Source: Ignavibacteria bacterium UBA2360 | GTDB taxonomy: Bacteria > Bacteroidota > Ignavibacteria > Tepidaquicellales > OLB5 | Assembly (NCBI GenBank): GCA_002344125.1 | Contig: DDTQ01000008.1 | Span: 25,750-73,874 of the forward strand | Direction: 5' to 3' | DNA length: 48,125 nucleotides | Shown: one piece after another, positions 5,789-14,885 of the stretch | How positions within the stretch are numbered: the first letter of the stretch is position 1 | Layout: every line of letters begins with the position of its first letter | Made by a program: the position numbers and the translations under genes | Notes under the pieces: model-generated | The model's database searches: none | What the model was told of the DNA's origin: nothing | Seen by the model: the letters and a program-made list of their open reading frames with translations, nothing else

Positions 5789-8392
5789 TTATTTTTCCTT
5801 GGAAATCCTCTTCAGTTCCTGCAGCTTGTTCAACGCGTCCAGCGGAGTCATATTCTCAAGATCTATCTTATTCAGAATATCATCAAGCTCGTTATCCTTA
5901 TATTCAAACAGGTTTATCTGGAATTCATCCTTTCTTCTCGTGCGCTCCTCGCGTCTTTCAAGATTCCCCAATATCTCTTTCGCGCGTTTTGTTACCATAT
6001 CCGGCAAACCAGCCATTTGCGCAACATGAATGCCAAAGCTGTGATCAGCGGTTCCTTCATTTATCCTGTGAAGGAAAATTACCTTATCGCCAACTTCCTT
6101 AACTTCTACCCTTGAGTTTTTTATTCTGGGGTATAGGCTCGCAAGCGCATTCAACTCATGATAGTGCGTAGCAAAAAGCGTCTTAGCTTTGGCAGCCGGA
6201 TTTTCATGTATATACTCCGTGATTGCCCATGCGATCGATATGCCGTCATAAGTACTTGTGCCCCTGCCAACCTCATCAAGAAGCACCAGGCTCTTTGGCG
6301 TTAAGTTGTTCAGAATGTTGGCTGATTCCTGCATTTCCACAAGGAATGTACTCTCACCCCTTGCAATGTTATCCATTGCGCCTACTCTTGTAAATATACG
6401 GTCACAAATTCCCACATTAGCCTTTTTTGCAGGAACATATGAGCCTATCTGCGCGAGCAGTACTATTAAGCCAACCTGCCTAAGGTAACTTGATTTACCG
6501 CTCATGTTCGGCCCGGTAATAATTATCACTTGCCGGGTATCGGGATCAAGTATTGTATCGTTTGGCACAAACTTTTCGCCGGCAGGAAGAAGCTGCTCAA
6601 TCACCGGGTGTCTGCCTTCAATGATTTCGAGCGTATTGTTATCCGAAATATCCGGTTTTGTGTATTTATACTGCCTTGCGATCTCAGCAAACCCAAGCAG
6701 TACATCTATTATACCTATCATTGCCGCATTAAGCTGAATATCATTGGCATATTCCACAACCTGCTGCCTTATATCAGCAAACAGCTTCGCTTCAAGAGCG
6801 GAAATTTTTTCATTGGCAGTTAATATCTTTTCTTCATACTCTTTCAGTTCCTGCGTGATATATCTTTCAGCATTCACCAGCGTTTGCTTGCGGATATAAC
6901 CTTCCAATCCTTCAGCTTTATCCCTGTTCGCCTTCGAAATTTCTATGTAATAGCCAAATACTTTGTTAAAACTCACTTTTAAAGAGTTTATCTTCGTTCT
7001 TTCACGTTCTTTCCGCTGGTAATTTTCCATCCAGGCTTCGCCGCTGTTAAGTATGCTGCGAAGTTCATCAAGCTCCGCATTGTATCCCGGCTTAATGATA
7101 AGTTTGCTTTCCATCTGGATCGAATTTTCTTCATTTATCGAAGAGTCTATAAGACCTGCAAGGTCGTTAAGTTCCTTCAAGTTCTGGTTGATATCACTCA
7201 ATGTCCTGCAGCTTGAATCTGCAAGTATTTTTTTAACTTCTGCAATGTTCTTTAGTGAATACTTCAGGTTTATAAGGTCGCGCGCAACAGCCCTGGCTGT
7301 TGCTATTTTTGAGATCAGCCTTTCAAGATCACCGATATTTTTAAACAACGCAGTTAGATTCCCCGCCAGCGGTTTATTTTCGTAGAATTCGGTGACGCAC
7401 TCCTGCCTTTTGTGAAGCTGCGCCATCTTCTTCAGCGGGCGTGATATCCAGTTCTTCAGTAATCTCGCGCCCATTGCCGTTTGTGTACGGTCAAGTATTG
7501 ATATCAGCGTACCTTCACGGTTTCCGCCCGCCATCGATGATATTATCTCAAGATTGCGTTTGGTAGAGTCATCAAGAATTATATAATCGCTTGTATCATA
7601 ATACGAAATCTTGTTTATATGGGTCAAACTGCCTTTTTGCGTTTCATTGATGTAGCTTAATATCCCTCCTGCAGCAATTACACCAAGCGGGTAATCATCA
7701 AGTCCGAAACCCTTCAGTGATTTTGTTTTAAACTGCGAAAGCAGCAGTTCGTTGCAGTAATCAAAATTGAAAATCCATTCATCAAGCTTGGTGATTGTCA
7801 CGCGTGCCTGCACAAGCGGATTATGCTCCATATCGATCACATTCGCAAAAAGCGCTTTTTGTGATTTGGAGATTATGATCTCTGCGGGTCCTATGAGTTC
7901 TATCTGATCCTTCACATTTTTAAACGCAATTTCACACGCTTGAAATTCGCCGGTTGAAATATCACAGAATGCAAATCCGCACTTTTCTTCCTTTGTGAAA
8001 AGACAGCAAATGTAATTATTGCTTTTGTGGTCAAGCAGTTTATCACTGAAGGTCAAACCGGGAGTTACTACCTCAACAACATCACGTTTAACAATTCCTT
8101 TAGCTAATTTGGGATCTTCAAGCTGTTCGCAAACGGCTACTTTGTAGCCGGCTTTAACAAGTTTAGGCAGGTAGTTATCAATGGCGTGGTGGGGGAACCC
8201 CGCAAGCGCAACATCGCTTGCCCCGCCGTTAGAGCGTTTGGTAAGCGTTATCCCCAGCACCTTTGAAGCAATGGCGGCATCGCTTTCGAATGTTTCGAAG
8301 AAATCGCCCATACGAAAAAGCAGGATAGTATCCGGATATTTCGCCTTAATTTGGGAATACTGCCGCATAAGCGGTGTCTGGGTTTCTGACAT
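5789..8392 (-). CDS. mutS: DNA mismatch repair protein MutS
   Basis: Recognises mismatches and small loops in newly replicated DNA and recruits MutL. The 867-residue protein has the full domain order: mismatch-recognition domain with the wedge motif 'RMGDFFETF' (Phe31, Glu33), connector, lever/clamp, and C-terminal ABC-type ATPase with Walker A 'GPNMSGKS' (627-634), the Walker B region 'LVLLDEVGRGTSTYDG' and the downstream 'ATHYHEL'. The N-terminal mismatch-binding domain marks it as true MutS1 rather than MutS2. The start 'MSETQTPLMRQYSQIKAKYP' is typical. No defects were seen. Confidence 0.98.
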   Translation of the reverse strand: MSETQTPLMRQYSQIKAKYPDTILLFRMGDFFETFESDAAIASKVLGITLTKRSNGGASDVALAGFPHHAIDNYLPKLVKAGYKVAVCEQLEDPKLAKGIVKRDVVEVVTPGLTFSDKLLDHKSNNYICCLFTKEEKCGFAFCDISTGEFQACEIAFKNVKDQIELIGPAEIIISKSQKALFANVIDMEHNPLVQARVTITKLDEWIFNFDYCNELLLSQFKTKSLKGFGLDDYPLGVIAAGGILSYINETQKGSLTHINKISYYDTSDYIILDDSTKRNLEIISSMAGGNREGTLISILDRTQTAMGARLLKNWISRPLKKMAQLHKRQECVTEFYENKPLAGNLTALFKNIGDLERLISKIATARAVARDLINLKYSLKNIAEVKKILADSSCRTLSDINQNLKELNDLAGLIDSSINEENSIQMESKLIIKPGYNAELDELRSILNSGEAWMENYQRKERERTKINSLKVSFNKVFGYYIEISKANRDKAEGLEGYIRKQTLVNAERYITQELKEYEEKILTANEKISALEAKLFADIRQQVVEYANDIQLNAAMIGIIDVLLGFAEIARQYKYTKPDISDNNTLEIIEGRHPVIEQLLPAGEKFVPNDTILDPDTRQVIIITGPNMSGKSSYLRQVGLIVLLAQIGSYVPAKKANVGICDRIFTRVGAMDNIARGESTFLVEMQESANILNNLTPKSLVLLDEVGRGTSTYDGISIAWAITEYIHENPAAKAKTLFATHYHELNALASLYPRIKNSRVEVKEVGDKVIFLHRINEGTADHSFGIHVAQMAGLPDMVTKRAKEILGNLERREERTRRKDEFQINLFEYKDNELDDILNKIDLENMTPLDALNKLQELKRISKEK

Positions 8393-8481
8393 TAAATCAC
8401 TTTAAATATTGGGAATTGGTAAAAATACCTTAAAATTGAAGGAGTTTCAATTGAGAAATGGGGGATAATATTTAACTTCGC

Positions 8482-9021
8482 TTATTCCTTAATCAAATAC
8501 AGCCTGTTATCTTCCACAAGATACATCATCGGAGCGATCTTTATCTTTGGATATACTTTCCTTAAACGTATTGCTTCGCTGAGAATAAAATCAATTTCGT
8601 TTCCTATTTCAAACTTCGGAACAGATTCTTCGAATTGTTTTTCTGCCTGCTCTCTTGTCCATCCTGCGCGCTCCATCAATCCTTCAATGAAAGCTTCCTT
8701 TTTTGAGGCCAGGTTAACCATGCCGCAATGATTATGCCCTATCAGGGCTATCTGCCTGGCGCCGCCAACAGAAATTGCGAATGATACCTTAAATTCACTG
8801 TAACGAAGGTTCGCTCCTCCCGCACGGATGATAAACGCAAAATTATCAGGCACATTCAGATGTTTGCGGTTATCCATACACATCCCAATAAGCAGCTGCG
8901 CGCTTGTATAAGTTGAAAATGGCTTATTTAAGTTGTGGTATTCCAGTAAGTTGCCTATTGGCTGATCTTTGTACTCTGCAGGTATATCTGATACCGTTTC
9001 TATCTTTTGAAGTCTGTTCAT
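8482..9021 (-). CDS. Beta-class carbonic anhydrase-like protein
   Basis: Probably interconverts CO2 and bicarbonate in the cytoplasm. The beta-class zinc-site pattern is visible: 'CMDNR' gives Cys48 with the Asp50/Arg52 dyad, and 'HNHCGM' gives His96 and Cys99. The 179-residue length is on the short side but acceptable. The insertion 'GWTREQAEKQFEESVPKFEI' and the ending 'MMYLVEDNRLYLI' fit a divergent carbonic-anhydrase-like subgroup, so activity is inferred from the retained ligands. The gene is divergent from tmk across a 127-bp AT-rich gap that must contain both promoters; an imperfect AAACCA/TGGTTT dyad lies there near 9089-9118. Confidence 0.82.
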   Translation of the reverse strand: MNRLQKIETVSDIPAEYKDQPIGNLLEYHNLNKPFSTYTSAQLLIGMCMDNRKHLNVPDNFAFIIRAGGANLRYSEFKVSFAISVGGARQIALIGHNHCGMVNLASKKEAFIEGLMERAGWTREQAEKQFEESVPKFEIGNEIDFILSEAIRLRKVYPKIKIAPMMYLVEDNRLYLIKE

Positions 9022-9148
9022 TGATCTCTCATTTAATTATTCCCGCAAAATATGAAAATTTATCATACCAAAAAATTCCAATTTAATTAAACCAATTTAA
9101 TAGTTAATTTAAATGGTTTATACTCAATTAAATGCTTAGAAATTTAAT

Positions 9149-9769
9149 ATGTTCATAACTTTTGAAGGGCTCGATTTTTCAGGGAAATCAACCCAGGCTA
9201 AGTTGCTGCATGAATTCCTGAAAAAAAAGAAAATAAGATCTATATTACTCAGAGAGCCCGGTGGTACAACTATCTCAGAAAAAGTACGTGAAATTATCCT
9301 TGACCGCGAACATATTGAAATGACACCCCTCACTGAATTTATGCTCTTTTCAGCGTCACGCTCACAGCTTGTAAGCCAGGTAATTAAGCCACACCTCAAA
9401 AAGGGGTACGTTGTGATATGCGACAGGTATTACGACTCATCAACCGCGTACCAGTCATACGGCGGCGAAATGGAACTTAAAGACGTTCTTAAGGTTAATG
9501 ATATAGCAACAGGCGGTTTAAAACCTGATATGACCATATTCATAGATATCGGCCCCAAAGCGGCCTTTGGAAGAGCCAATCTGAGGGGTAATGCCAAAGA
9601 CCGCATGGAAAACAAGAACCTAACTTTTTACAATAAGGTTTACCGCGGATTCAAAGATATCGCAAACCATAATAAAAAAAGATTTGTTGTCATTAAAGGC
9701 GCTCTTTCAATAGAAGAGATACACAATACCATCACAAAAACAGTAAGTAGAAAACTAAATCTAAAATAA
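9149..9769 (+). CDS. tmk: Thymidylate kinase
   Basis: Phosphorylates dTMP to dTDP for dTTP synthesis. The P-loop 'EGLDFSGKSTQA' (residues 6-17), the Asp-Arg-Tyr motif in 'VVICDRYYDSSTAYQ' and the lid region 'RANLRGNAKDRME' are present. The 206-residue length is standard. The P-loop reads DFSGKS where many relatives have a Gly after the Asp, a mild variant. It is followed after 12 nt by the S41 protease gene, which is probably cotranscribed. Confidence 0.96.
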   Translation: MFITFEGLDFSGKSTQAKLLHEFLKKKKIRSILLREPGGTTISEKVREIILDREHIEMTPLTEFMLFSASRSQLVSQVIKPHLKKGYVVICDRYYDSSTAYQSYGGEMELKDVLKVNDIATGGLKPDMTIFIDIGPKAAFGRANLRGNAKDRMENKNLTFYNKVYRGFKDIANHNKKRFVVIKGALSIEEIHNTITKTVSRKLNLK

Positions 9770-9781
9770 TACATTTTTAAA

Positions 9782-11443
9782 ATGATCAATTTGAAAAAAA
9801 TCCAAAAGCTGCTGGCTCTCCTTATGATATTCCTTGCCTTTACAGGCGCAAGCGTGCCTTCAGGAGGCGATGATGATGTATATACACAGATAAACCGCAA
9901 CATGGATGTCTTCGGGAAGCTGTATAAGGAGATCATGCTTGATTACGTCGATGAGATCGATGGCGATAAATTCATGAAAGCAGGCATTGAAGGAATGCTG
10001 GGTACATTAGACCCATATACCAATTTCCTTGATGAATCACGTAAAGATGAAATTGATCTGCTTACAACCGGTAAATACGGCGGTGTTGGCATTACCGTGG
10101 GAATGAAAGACAGCATGATAATCATTACCGATATTCTCGAAGGTTATTCTGCCCAAAGAGAAGGCGTAAAAAGAGGCGATAAGATAGTAGAAATTGACGG
10201 CACAAGTATGCTCGGCAAAAAAGCGAGCGATGTAAGGGCTTTCACCCGCGGCGAAGCCGGCACAAAGATGAAGATGAAGGTGCTAAGAGGCGATAGAGAA
10301 ATTGAATACACTTTAACCCGCCAGGAAATACAACTTAAAAATATCGGTTACAAAGGCACGATCGAAGACGGCATAGGATATATAAAGCTTGACCGCTTCA
10401 GCCGCTACGCTGAAAATGAAATGATCGACGCGATAACAGAACTTAAATCAAAAGGTGACGTAAAAGGAATTATTCTTGATCTTAGAGGTAACCCCGGGGG
10501 ATTACTTGATGCAGCAATCGGTATCCTTAACAAATTTACTAATAAAGGAGACCTGCTCTTAACCACAAAAGGCAGGAAACTTGATTCAGAGCGCAAATAC
10601 TTCGCGACAGAAAACCCAATGCTTAACAGCGATGTTTCGCTTGTTGTATTGATAGATGAAGGCTCTGCTTCGGCAAGTGAGATCGTTGCGGGAGCCGTTC
10701 AGGATCTTGACCGCGGTGTACTTGTTGGAACAAAATCATTCGGCAAAGGACTTGTCCAGGTATTTCAGCCGCTGAGTTTCGGCAACCAGCTTAAGATCAC
10801 CAACCAAAAATACTTCACTCCCAGCGGCAGATGGATTCAGGCGAAAAATTACTTTAAAGAAAATAAATACGGGGTGTTTAAACCAAATCCCTATTTCAAC
10901 CAAAGAGATTTTAAAACCATTGGAGGCAGGGTTGTTCTTGCTGAAGGCGGCATTACCCCTGATGTAGTTGTTGATATTATAAAAGCTAACGAGCTTCTTG
11001 AAGCGCTGAACTATGAGGATATGTACTTCAAATTTGCTGAAAAATATACCACCGATAATCCGGGCGGCGCGAATTTTGTAATGACCGATGATATTATGAG
11101 CCGTTTCCTTGAATTCATAAGCACAACTGAATTTGAATTCAATACTACCGCAGAGCGTGAGCTTGCCCAGCTTAAAAAAGATACCGATGAAAAAATGTAT
11201 TCAGAAAAAGTTAAGAGCTATATCGGATTGCTTGAAGGTGAACTGAAAGCGGAAAAATTCAAGGATTTTGAAAGCTCAAAACCTGTTATCAGGCAGAAAC
11301 TGGAAGTTGAAATTCTGCGTAAATATAACAAACCCGAAAAAGAAATAGTCGAAGCATCCGCCAAGGATGATCAGCAGCTTCAGGAAGCCTTAAGGATAAT
11401 TAAGGACAGGGGTCTTTACAACAGTATGCTGCAGCCTAAATAA
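9782..11443 (+). CDS. S41-family C-terminal processing protease (CtpA/Prc type)
   Basis: Periplasmic serine protease that trims or degrades proteins from their C-terminus. A signal sequence or anchor covers residues about 1-23. An N-terminal helical region precedes a PDZ domain (about 95-175, with the ligand loop 'YGGVGITVG'), followed by the catalytic core. The Ser/Lys dyad is visible: 'GSASASEI' with Ser297 as the likely nucleophile and 'SFGKGLVQ' with Lys322, the 25-residue spacing expected from E. coli Prc. 'LDLRGNPGG' is the usual core motif. The 553 residues include a ~150-residue C-terminal helical extension seen in many Bacteroidota homologues. The TauE-like gene starts 6 nt downstream. 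Confidence 0.95.
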   Translation: MINLKKIQKLLALLMIFLAFTGASVPSGGDDDVYTQINRNMDVFGKLYKEIMLDYVDEIDGDKFMKAGIEGMLGTLDPYTNFLDESRKDEIDLLTTGKYGGVGITVGMKDSMIIITDILEGYSAQREGVKRGDKIVEIDGTSMLGKKASDVRAFTRGEAGTKMKMKVLRGDREIEYTLTRQEIQLKNIGYKGTIEDGIGYIKLDRFSRYAENEMIDAITELKSKGDVKGIILDLRGNPGGLLDAAIGILNKFTNKGDLLLTTKGRKLDSERKYFATENPMLNSDVSLVVLIDEGSASASEIVAGAVQDLDRGVLVGTKSFGKGLVQVFQPLSFGNQLKITNQKYFTPSGRWIQAKNYFKENKYGVFKPNPYFNQRDFKTIGGRVVLAEGGITPDVVVDIIKANELLEALNYEDMYFKFAEKYTTDNPGGANFVMTDDIMSRFLEFISTTEFEFNTTAERELAQLKKDTDEKMYSEKVKSYIGLLEGELKAEKFKDFESSKPVIRQKLEVEILRKYNKPEKEIVEASAKDDQQLQEALRIIKDRGLYNSMLQPK

Positions 11444-11449
11444 AAGTAA

Positions 11450-12265
11450 TTGAGCGTAGAAACAATATTATTTCTTCTTATTATCGGCATTGCCGCCGGA
11501 ATTCTCTCAGGCCTGTTCGGGGTAGGGGGCGGTATTGTTATCGTCCCTTCTTTGCTTGCTGTTTACGCCTTCAATCATTTTGATTCACCCTACATTGTTC
11601 ATATAGCAATCGCAACCAGCCTTTTTACAATAATATTCACAAGTATTTCATCGGCTCATAAACATTTCGGGCATGGCAACGTGGAATGGAAAGCTGCGCT
11701 TTATATTGGTCTATCCAGTGCTGTGACTGTTTTTCTGTTCTCAAAAATTGCGATTCTCCTTCCGGGTGAAGTATTGAAACATACATTTTCTGTTGTACTT
11801 ATAATAGTAGCTCTGAAAATGCTGTTTGATAAAAAGGGTAAACTAAATGAGAGAGAAAAATCTCAGCCCGAAAACTTCAGTCCATGGATATCACTTGGTA
11901 TCGGCACCCTCAGCGGAGCTATTGCGGCATTTTCGGGGTTGGGCGGGGGAGTATTCGTTATCCCCTTAATGCACTATTTAATGAAGGTACCTTTCAAACG
12001 TGCCATTGGGACCTCCTCAGCCGCGATCCTGATCACAGCTGTCGCGGGAGTAATAAGCTATTTCATTAATTCACCCGCTGGGGCAGTTAATATTCCTTAT
12101 TCATTCGGTATGGTAGATACGCTTAGCGCGCTGCCCGTAATTGCGGCATCAATACCTTTTGCAAGGGTTGGTGTTTACATTAACAAAAAAACAGATCATT
12201 ACCTTCTGACTAAACTATTTGCCGTTTTTATTATTGTTGTTTCCCTCAAGCTCATCTTTTTTTAA
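11450..12265 (+). CDS. TauE/SafE-family sulfite/organoacid anion permease
   Basis: Inner-membrane protein of about eight helices. The two family repeats are recognisable by 'GILSGLFGVGGGIVIVP' and 'SGAIAAFSGLGGGVFVIP'. Members export sulfite, sulfoacetate or related anions; the substrate here is unknown. Translation appears to start at TTG (11450), 6 nt after the protease stop, indicating cotranscription. The last 51 nt overlap the convergent phoH-like gene, so the final membrane helix is encoded opposite the phoH C-terminal tail. Confidence 0.9.
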   Translation: MSVETILFLLIIGIAAGILSGLFGVGGGIVIVPSLLAVYAFNHFDSPYIVHIAIATSLFTIIFTSISSAHKHFGHGNVEWKAALYIGLSSAVTVFLFSKIAILLPGEVLKHTFSVVLIIVALKMLFDKKGKLNEREKSQPENFSPWISLGIGTLSGAIAAFSGLGGGVFVIPLMHYLMKVPFKRAIGTSSAAILITAVAGVISYFINSPAGAVNIPYSFGMVDTLSALPVIAASIPFARVGVYINKKTDHYLLTKLFAVFIIVVSLKLIFF

Positions 12266-13351
12266 ACCTGTTCCGTTCTCTCCGGCGCTAACCGCCTCAT
12301 TACCCGAAACCGTCACTTTATCGGAAACCGTCGCTTTATCCTGCACCTCACCTGCTTTTTCATTTCCGTTGCCTGTAGTCTTCACTGAAAATTCCTCATA
12401 TGCGTTTATAATATCTTTTACCAGCCGGTGGCGCACTACATCTTTCTTCTCAAGGTAAACAAATGCAACTCCTTCAACGTTCTTAAGTATATTCTGAATC
12501 TGCACAAGGCCGGATGTTTGTTTTGTGGGCAGATCGATCTGGGTGATATCACCGGTAATTATACATTTGGAATTTATTCCAAGTCTTGTTAAAAACATCT
12601 TCATTTGCAGGGATGTTGCGTTCTGCGCTTCATCCAGTATCAAAAAAGCGTTATTCAGCGTTCTGCCCCTCATATAAGCCAGCGGAATTATCTCAATGAT
12701 ATTTTTTTCAAAGTATGTTTTCAGTTTATCCATCGGAACCATATCTTCCAAAGCGTCAAACAGCGGCTTAAGGTACGGATTCACTTTTTCCGATAGGTCG
12801 CCCGGCAGAAAGCCGAGGCTTTCGCCTGCTTCAACAGCGGGCCTTGAAAGAACTATCCGGTTTATCTTCTTTGCCTTAAGCGCCGCAAGCGCAATTGCAA
12901 CCGCAAGATATGTTTTACCAGTCCCCGCCGGTCCTATAGCAAACACAATTTCATTGGTTTTGGTCTTTCTGAATAGTTCAAGCTGTCCCATGGTTTTGGG
13001 CTTAATGAAGTCACTTTTTTCCACTAAAATAACATCATCAAGCTCTTCGCGTTTAATGCCTGTTCGCCGCTCAAGCGCCTGGTCCTGGGAGCCCGTCACA
13101 AGCTCAATTATCAGGTTTACATCGCCTTCGGTTATCTTCCCCTGCCTCTTCTGAAGCAGTTTAAGCTCTTTAATAATGGTCTCCAGCTGGCTCACTTCCT
13201 CATCTTCGCCTTTTAAGAAAACGTTCTCGCCCCGTAAAGTAATATTTGAAGCGAAGCGCTCCCTGATGATATCAATATTCCTCTCGTTGATCCCCGCGAA
13301 GTTCACCAGGTCGATATCTTCCAAAATTATGTTTTTATCAGTTATTGGCAA
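12215..13351 (-). CDS. PhoH-family ATPase
   Basis: Cytoplasmic P-loop ATPase of the PhoH/YbeZ type, associated with RNA metabolism and often with YbeY. An N-terminal KH-like region (about 1-110) precedes the ATPase: Walker A 'GPAGTGKT' (140-147) and Walker B 'LILDEAQNA' (237-245). The conserved core ends near residue 325; beyond it is a low-complexity tail of about 50 residues, rich in Val/Ser/Glu/Gly/Asn and ending in 'GNNNNKNGK'. The last 17 codons overlap the 3' end of the convergent TauE gene. The start is TTG at 13351; no ATG near it fits. A ybeY partner is not in the window. Confidence 0.93.
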   Translation of the reverse strand: MPITDKNIILEDIDLVNFAGINERNIDIIRERFASNITLRGENVFLKGEDEEVSQLETIIKELKLLQKRQGKITEGDVNLIIELVTGSQDQALERRTGIKREELDDVILVEKSDFIKPKTMGQLELFRKTKTNEIVFAIGPAGTGKTYLAVAIALAALKAKKINRIVLSRPAVEAGESLGFLPGDLSEKVNPYLKPLFDALEDMVPMDKLKTYFEKNIIEIIPLAYMRGRTLNNAFLILDEAQNATSLQMKMFLTRLGINSKCIITGDITQIDLPTKQTSGLVQIQNILKNVEGVAFVYLEKKDVVRHRLVKDIINAYEEFSVKTTGNGNEKAGEVQDKATVSDKVTVSGNEAVSAGENGTGLKKDELEGNNNNKNGK

Positions 13352-13459
13352 TTAAATTTATCCTCTGATTGATTAAAATGTATAAAAATCTGTTAGGTTG
13401 TTATGGTATAAACGGCCGGTCGCTGCCTTAAAGTTCCGCAGAATGGATTTACCGCAATT

Positions 13460-13492
13460 AAAAAAGCCCCTGAACCGAAGTCCAAGGGCTTT
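13460..13492 (-). terminator. Rho-independent-type terminator for the LysM gene
   Basis: Read on the minus strand, AAAGCCCTTGGACTTCGG is followed by the complementary TTCAGGGGCTTT and then T residues: a stem with a cGAAg-type loop and a T-run. It lies about 57 nt downstream of the LysM stop codon. Confidence 0.8.
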
Positions 13493-13549
13493 AGAAAAAC
13501 TTTGATCTTCAAAAGAAGCAAGACAAAGTCAGATTCAATTAAGCGTTAA

Positions 13550-14410
13550 TTATTTCTTAACGTCTTTCTTTTCATCTTTCTTTACATCTTTCTTTTCGTC
13601 TTTTTTAACGTCTTCTTTTTTTGTATCAGTTGTTGTTGATTTAACTTTTCTTGTTTTTCTGTATTTCTTTGACTTGTTTTCAGCTTCTTTTTTCTGAGCG
13701 TCGGTCAATGTTGGGATCTTCATGCACTGTCCAGGATAGATCAAGTTAGGATTGGTTACCTTTTTGTGTCTAGCATTTTTCAGAGCATCAGCGTTAGCAA
13801 CGCCATTTTTGTTAGCATCCCAGATTGCTGGCCAGTAATACGGTGAACCGTATTTCATCTTGGAGATTTTCCATAAGCAGTCACCTTTTACAACAGTGTA
13901 GCATGCTTCAGGTGATTTCATGCCTTCCCAATCTTCAAGTTTCTTTTTCATGGAAGCATATCTGTCCTGGAATTCAGGTAAGCAGCGAGCTTTGTCTTTT
14001 GAAATCTCGTCGAAGTACATTTTACGAGCGTCAGCCGGTGTTCCAACTTTGCCGTTAACTTTCTTCTCTGTTTCTTCAAATTTCTTTCTGAAATCAGCAA
14101 CACCGCTCTTTGTTGTACCAACTAAAGCGTAAAGATCGTTCTCGCATTTTTCGAGTTCTTTATCTTTGTTAGCTGATGTTCCTTTTAAGTTGTCAATTTC
14201 GCCGTTTAATGAAGCGAGCCTTGTTGTTAAGTTTGATTTCTCAGCATTGAGCTCGTCCATCTGTCTCTGCCATTCTTCTTCGTCCATTTCTTCCATCTGC
14301 TGGTCGTCATCGTCGTCATCATCATCATCATCCTGTGCTAATAAGTTAGCATTGTTTAATGTTAAACCTAATGCTAAAAAGAATAAAATAAATAATTTAT
14401 GTAATTTCAT
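13550..14410 (-). CDS. Exported LysM-domain protein with poly-Asp N-terminus and Lys-rich tail
   Basis: A 286-residue envelope protein, presumably bound to peptidoglycan through LysM. The signal peptide is residues 1-25 ('FFLALGLTLNNANLLAQ'); the mature protein then begins with ten Asp in a row, followed by an acidic coiled coil (about 38-90). A domain with two conserved cysteines follows (C89 in 'CENDLYALVG', C143 in 'ARCLPEF'). LysM covers about 170-233 ('YTVVKGDCLWKIS', 'NPNLIYPGQCMKIP') and carries extra cysteines. The tail is a tandem Lys/Asp/Glu/Val repeat ('KKDEKKDVKK'). The 2-nt gap to the upstream lipoprotein gene shows an operon. Its paralog is at 14886-15527. The exact role is unknown; a cell-wall tether is the best guess. 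Confidence 0.85.
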   Translation of the reverse strand: MKLHKLFILFFLALGLTLNNANLLAQDDDDDDDDDDQQMEEMDEEEWQRQMDELNAEKSNLTTRLASLNGEIDNLKGTSANKDKELEKCENDLYALVGTTKSGVADFRKKFEETEKKVNGKVGTPADARKMYFDEISKDKARCLPEFQDRYASMKKKLEDWEGMKSPEACYTVVKGDCLWKISKMKYGSPYYWPAIWDANKNGVANADALKNARHKKVTNPNLIYPGQCMKIPTLTDAQKKEAENKSKKYRKTRKVKSTTTDTKKEDVKKDEKKDVKKDEKKDVKK

Positions 14411-14412
14411 TA

Positions 14413-14691
14413 TTATTTACCCATCCCGTCTACGCATGACTTGGTTTTTGCCATATCGTCATTGCATTTTTTGATTTTAGCATCTTTATCTGAAATCTGT
14501 TTCTGCAAAGAAGCCTTTTCGTCTTCTTTACCTTTTACCTGAGCGCGTAAGCTTTCAACTTCTGCTTTCAGGTTATTTAAAGCTTCCATCTGCTCTTCAT
14601 CAACACCGCCGCCGCAACCAACCATGAAAGCTGATCCGGAGAACATTGCTGCGATTAAGAGCATATAAAGCTTGCTTCTTAAATTTGCCAT
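14413..14691 (-). CDS. Small coiled-coil lipoprotein
   Basis: A 92-residue protein with a lipoprotein signal peptide: hydrophobic segment about 9-22 and lipobox 'FMVGC' with Cys26 as the lipidation site, then Gly-Gly-Gly. The mature part is one heptad-like coiled coil ('LNNLKAEVESLRAQVKGKE') ending in a segment with two cysteines. Overall it resembles a short Lpp-like spacer, though no homology to Lpp is claimed. It is 2 nt upstream of the large LysM gene and shares coiled-coil and Cys-containing character with it, suggesting a joint structural job at the outer membrane and cell wall. Confidence 0.75.
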   Translation of the reverse strand: MANLRSKLYMLLIAAMFSGSAFMVGCGGGVDEEQMEALNNLKAEVESLRAQVKGKEDEKASLQKQISDKDAKIKKCNDDMAKTKSCVDGMGK

Positions 14692-14885
14692 TGAAATACC
14701 TCCTGTATTAAATTGGCTTGTTTATAAATTGGTTAATTAACATAGCAAATATAACTTTTTTGTTTCTGTTTGTCAAGTGTAATTCTAAAAAACTATACAG
14801 TCGTATTGTGCGAAAATAAGGGAAAAATGAGGAATTTGAGCTTTGTGTACTAAATTTGCTACACTTTGTATATCAATTATTTTGC

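Noticed and set aside
9089..9118. AAACCA/TGGTTT dyad as an operator between the carbonic anhydrase and tmk genes
   Set aside because: Pairing is imperfect with an indel and the surroundings are so AT-rich that chance is likely.
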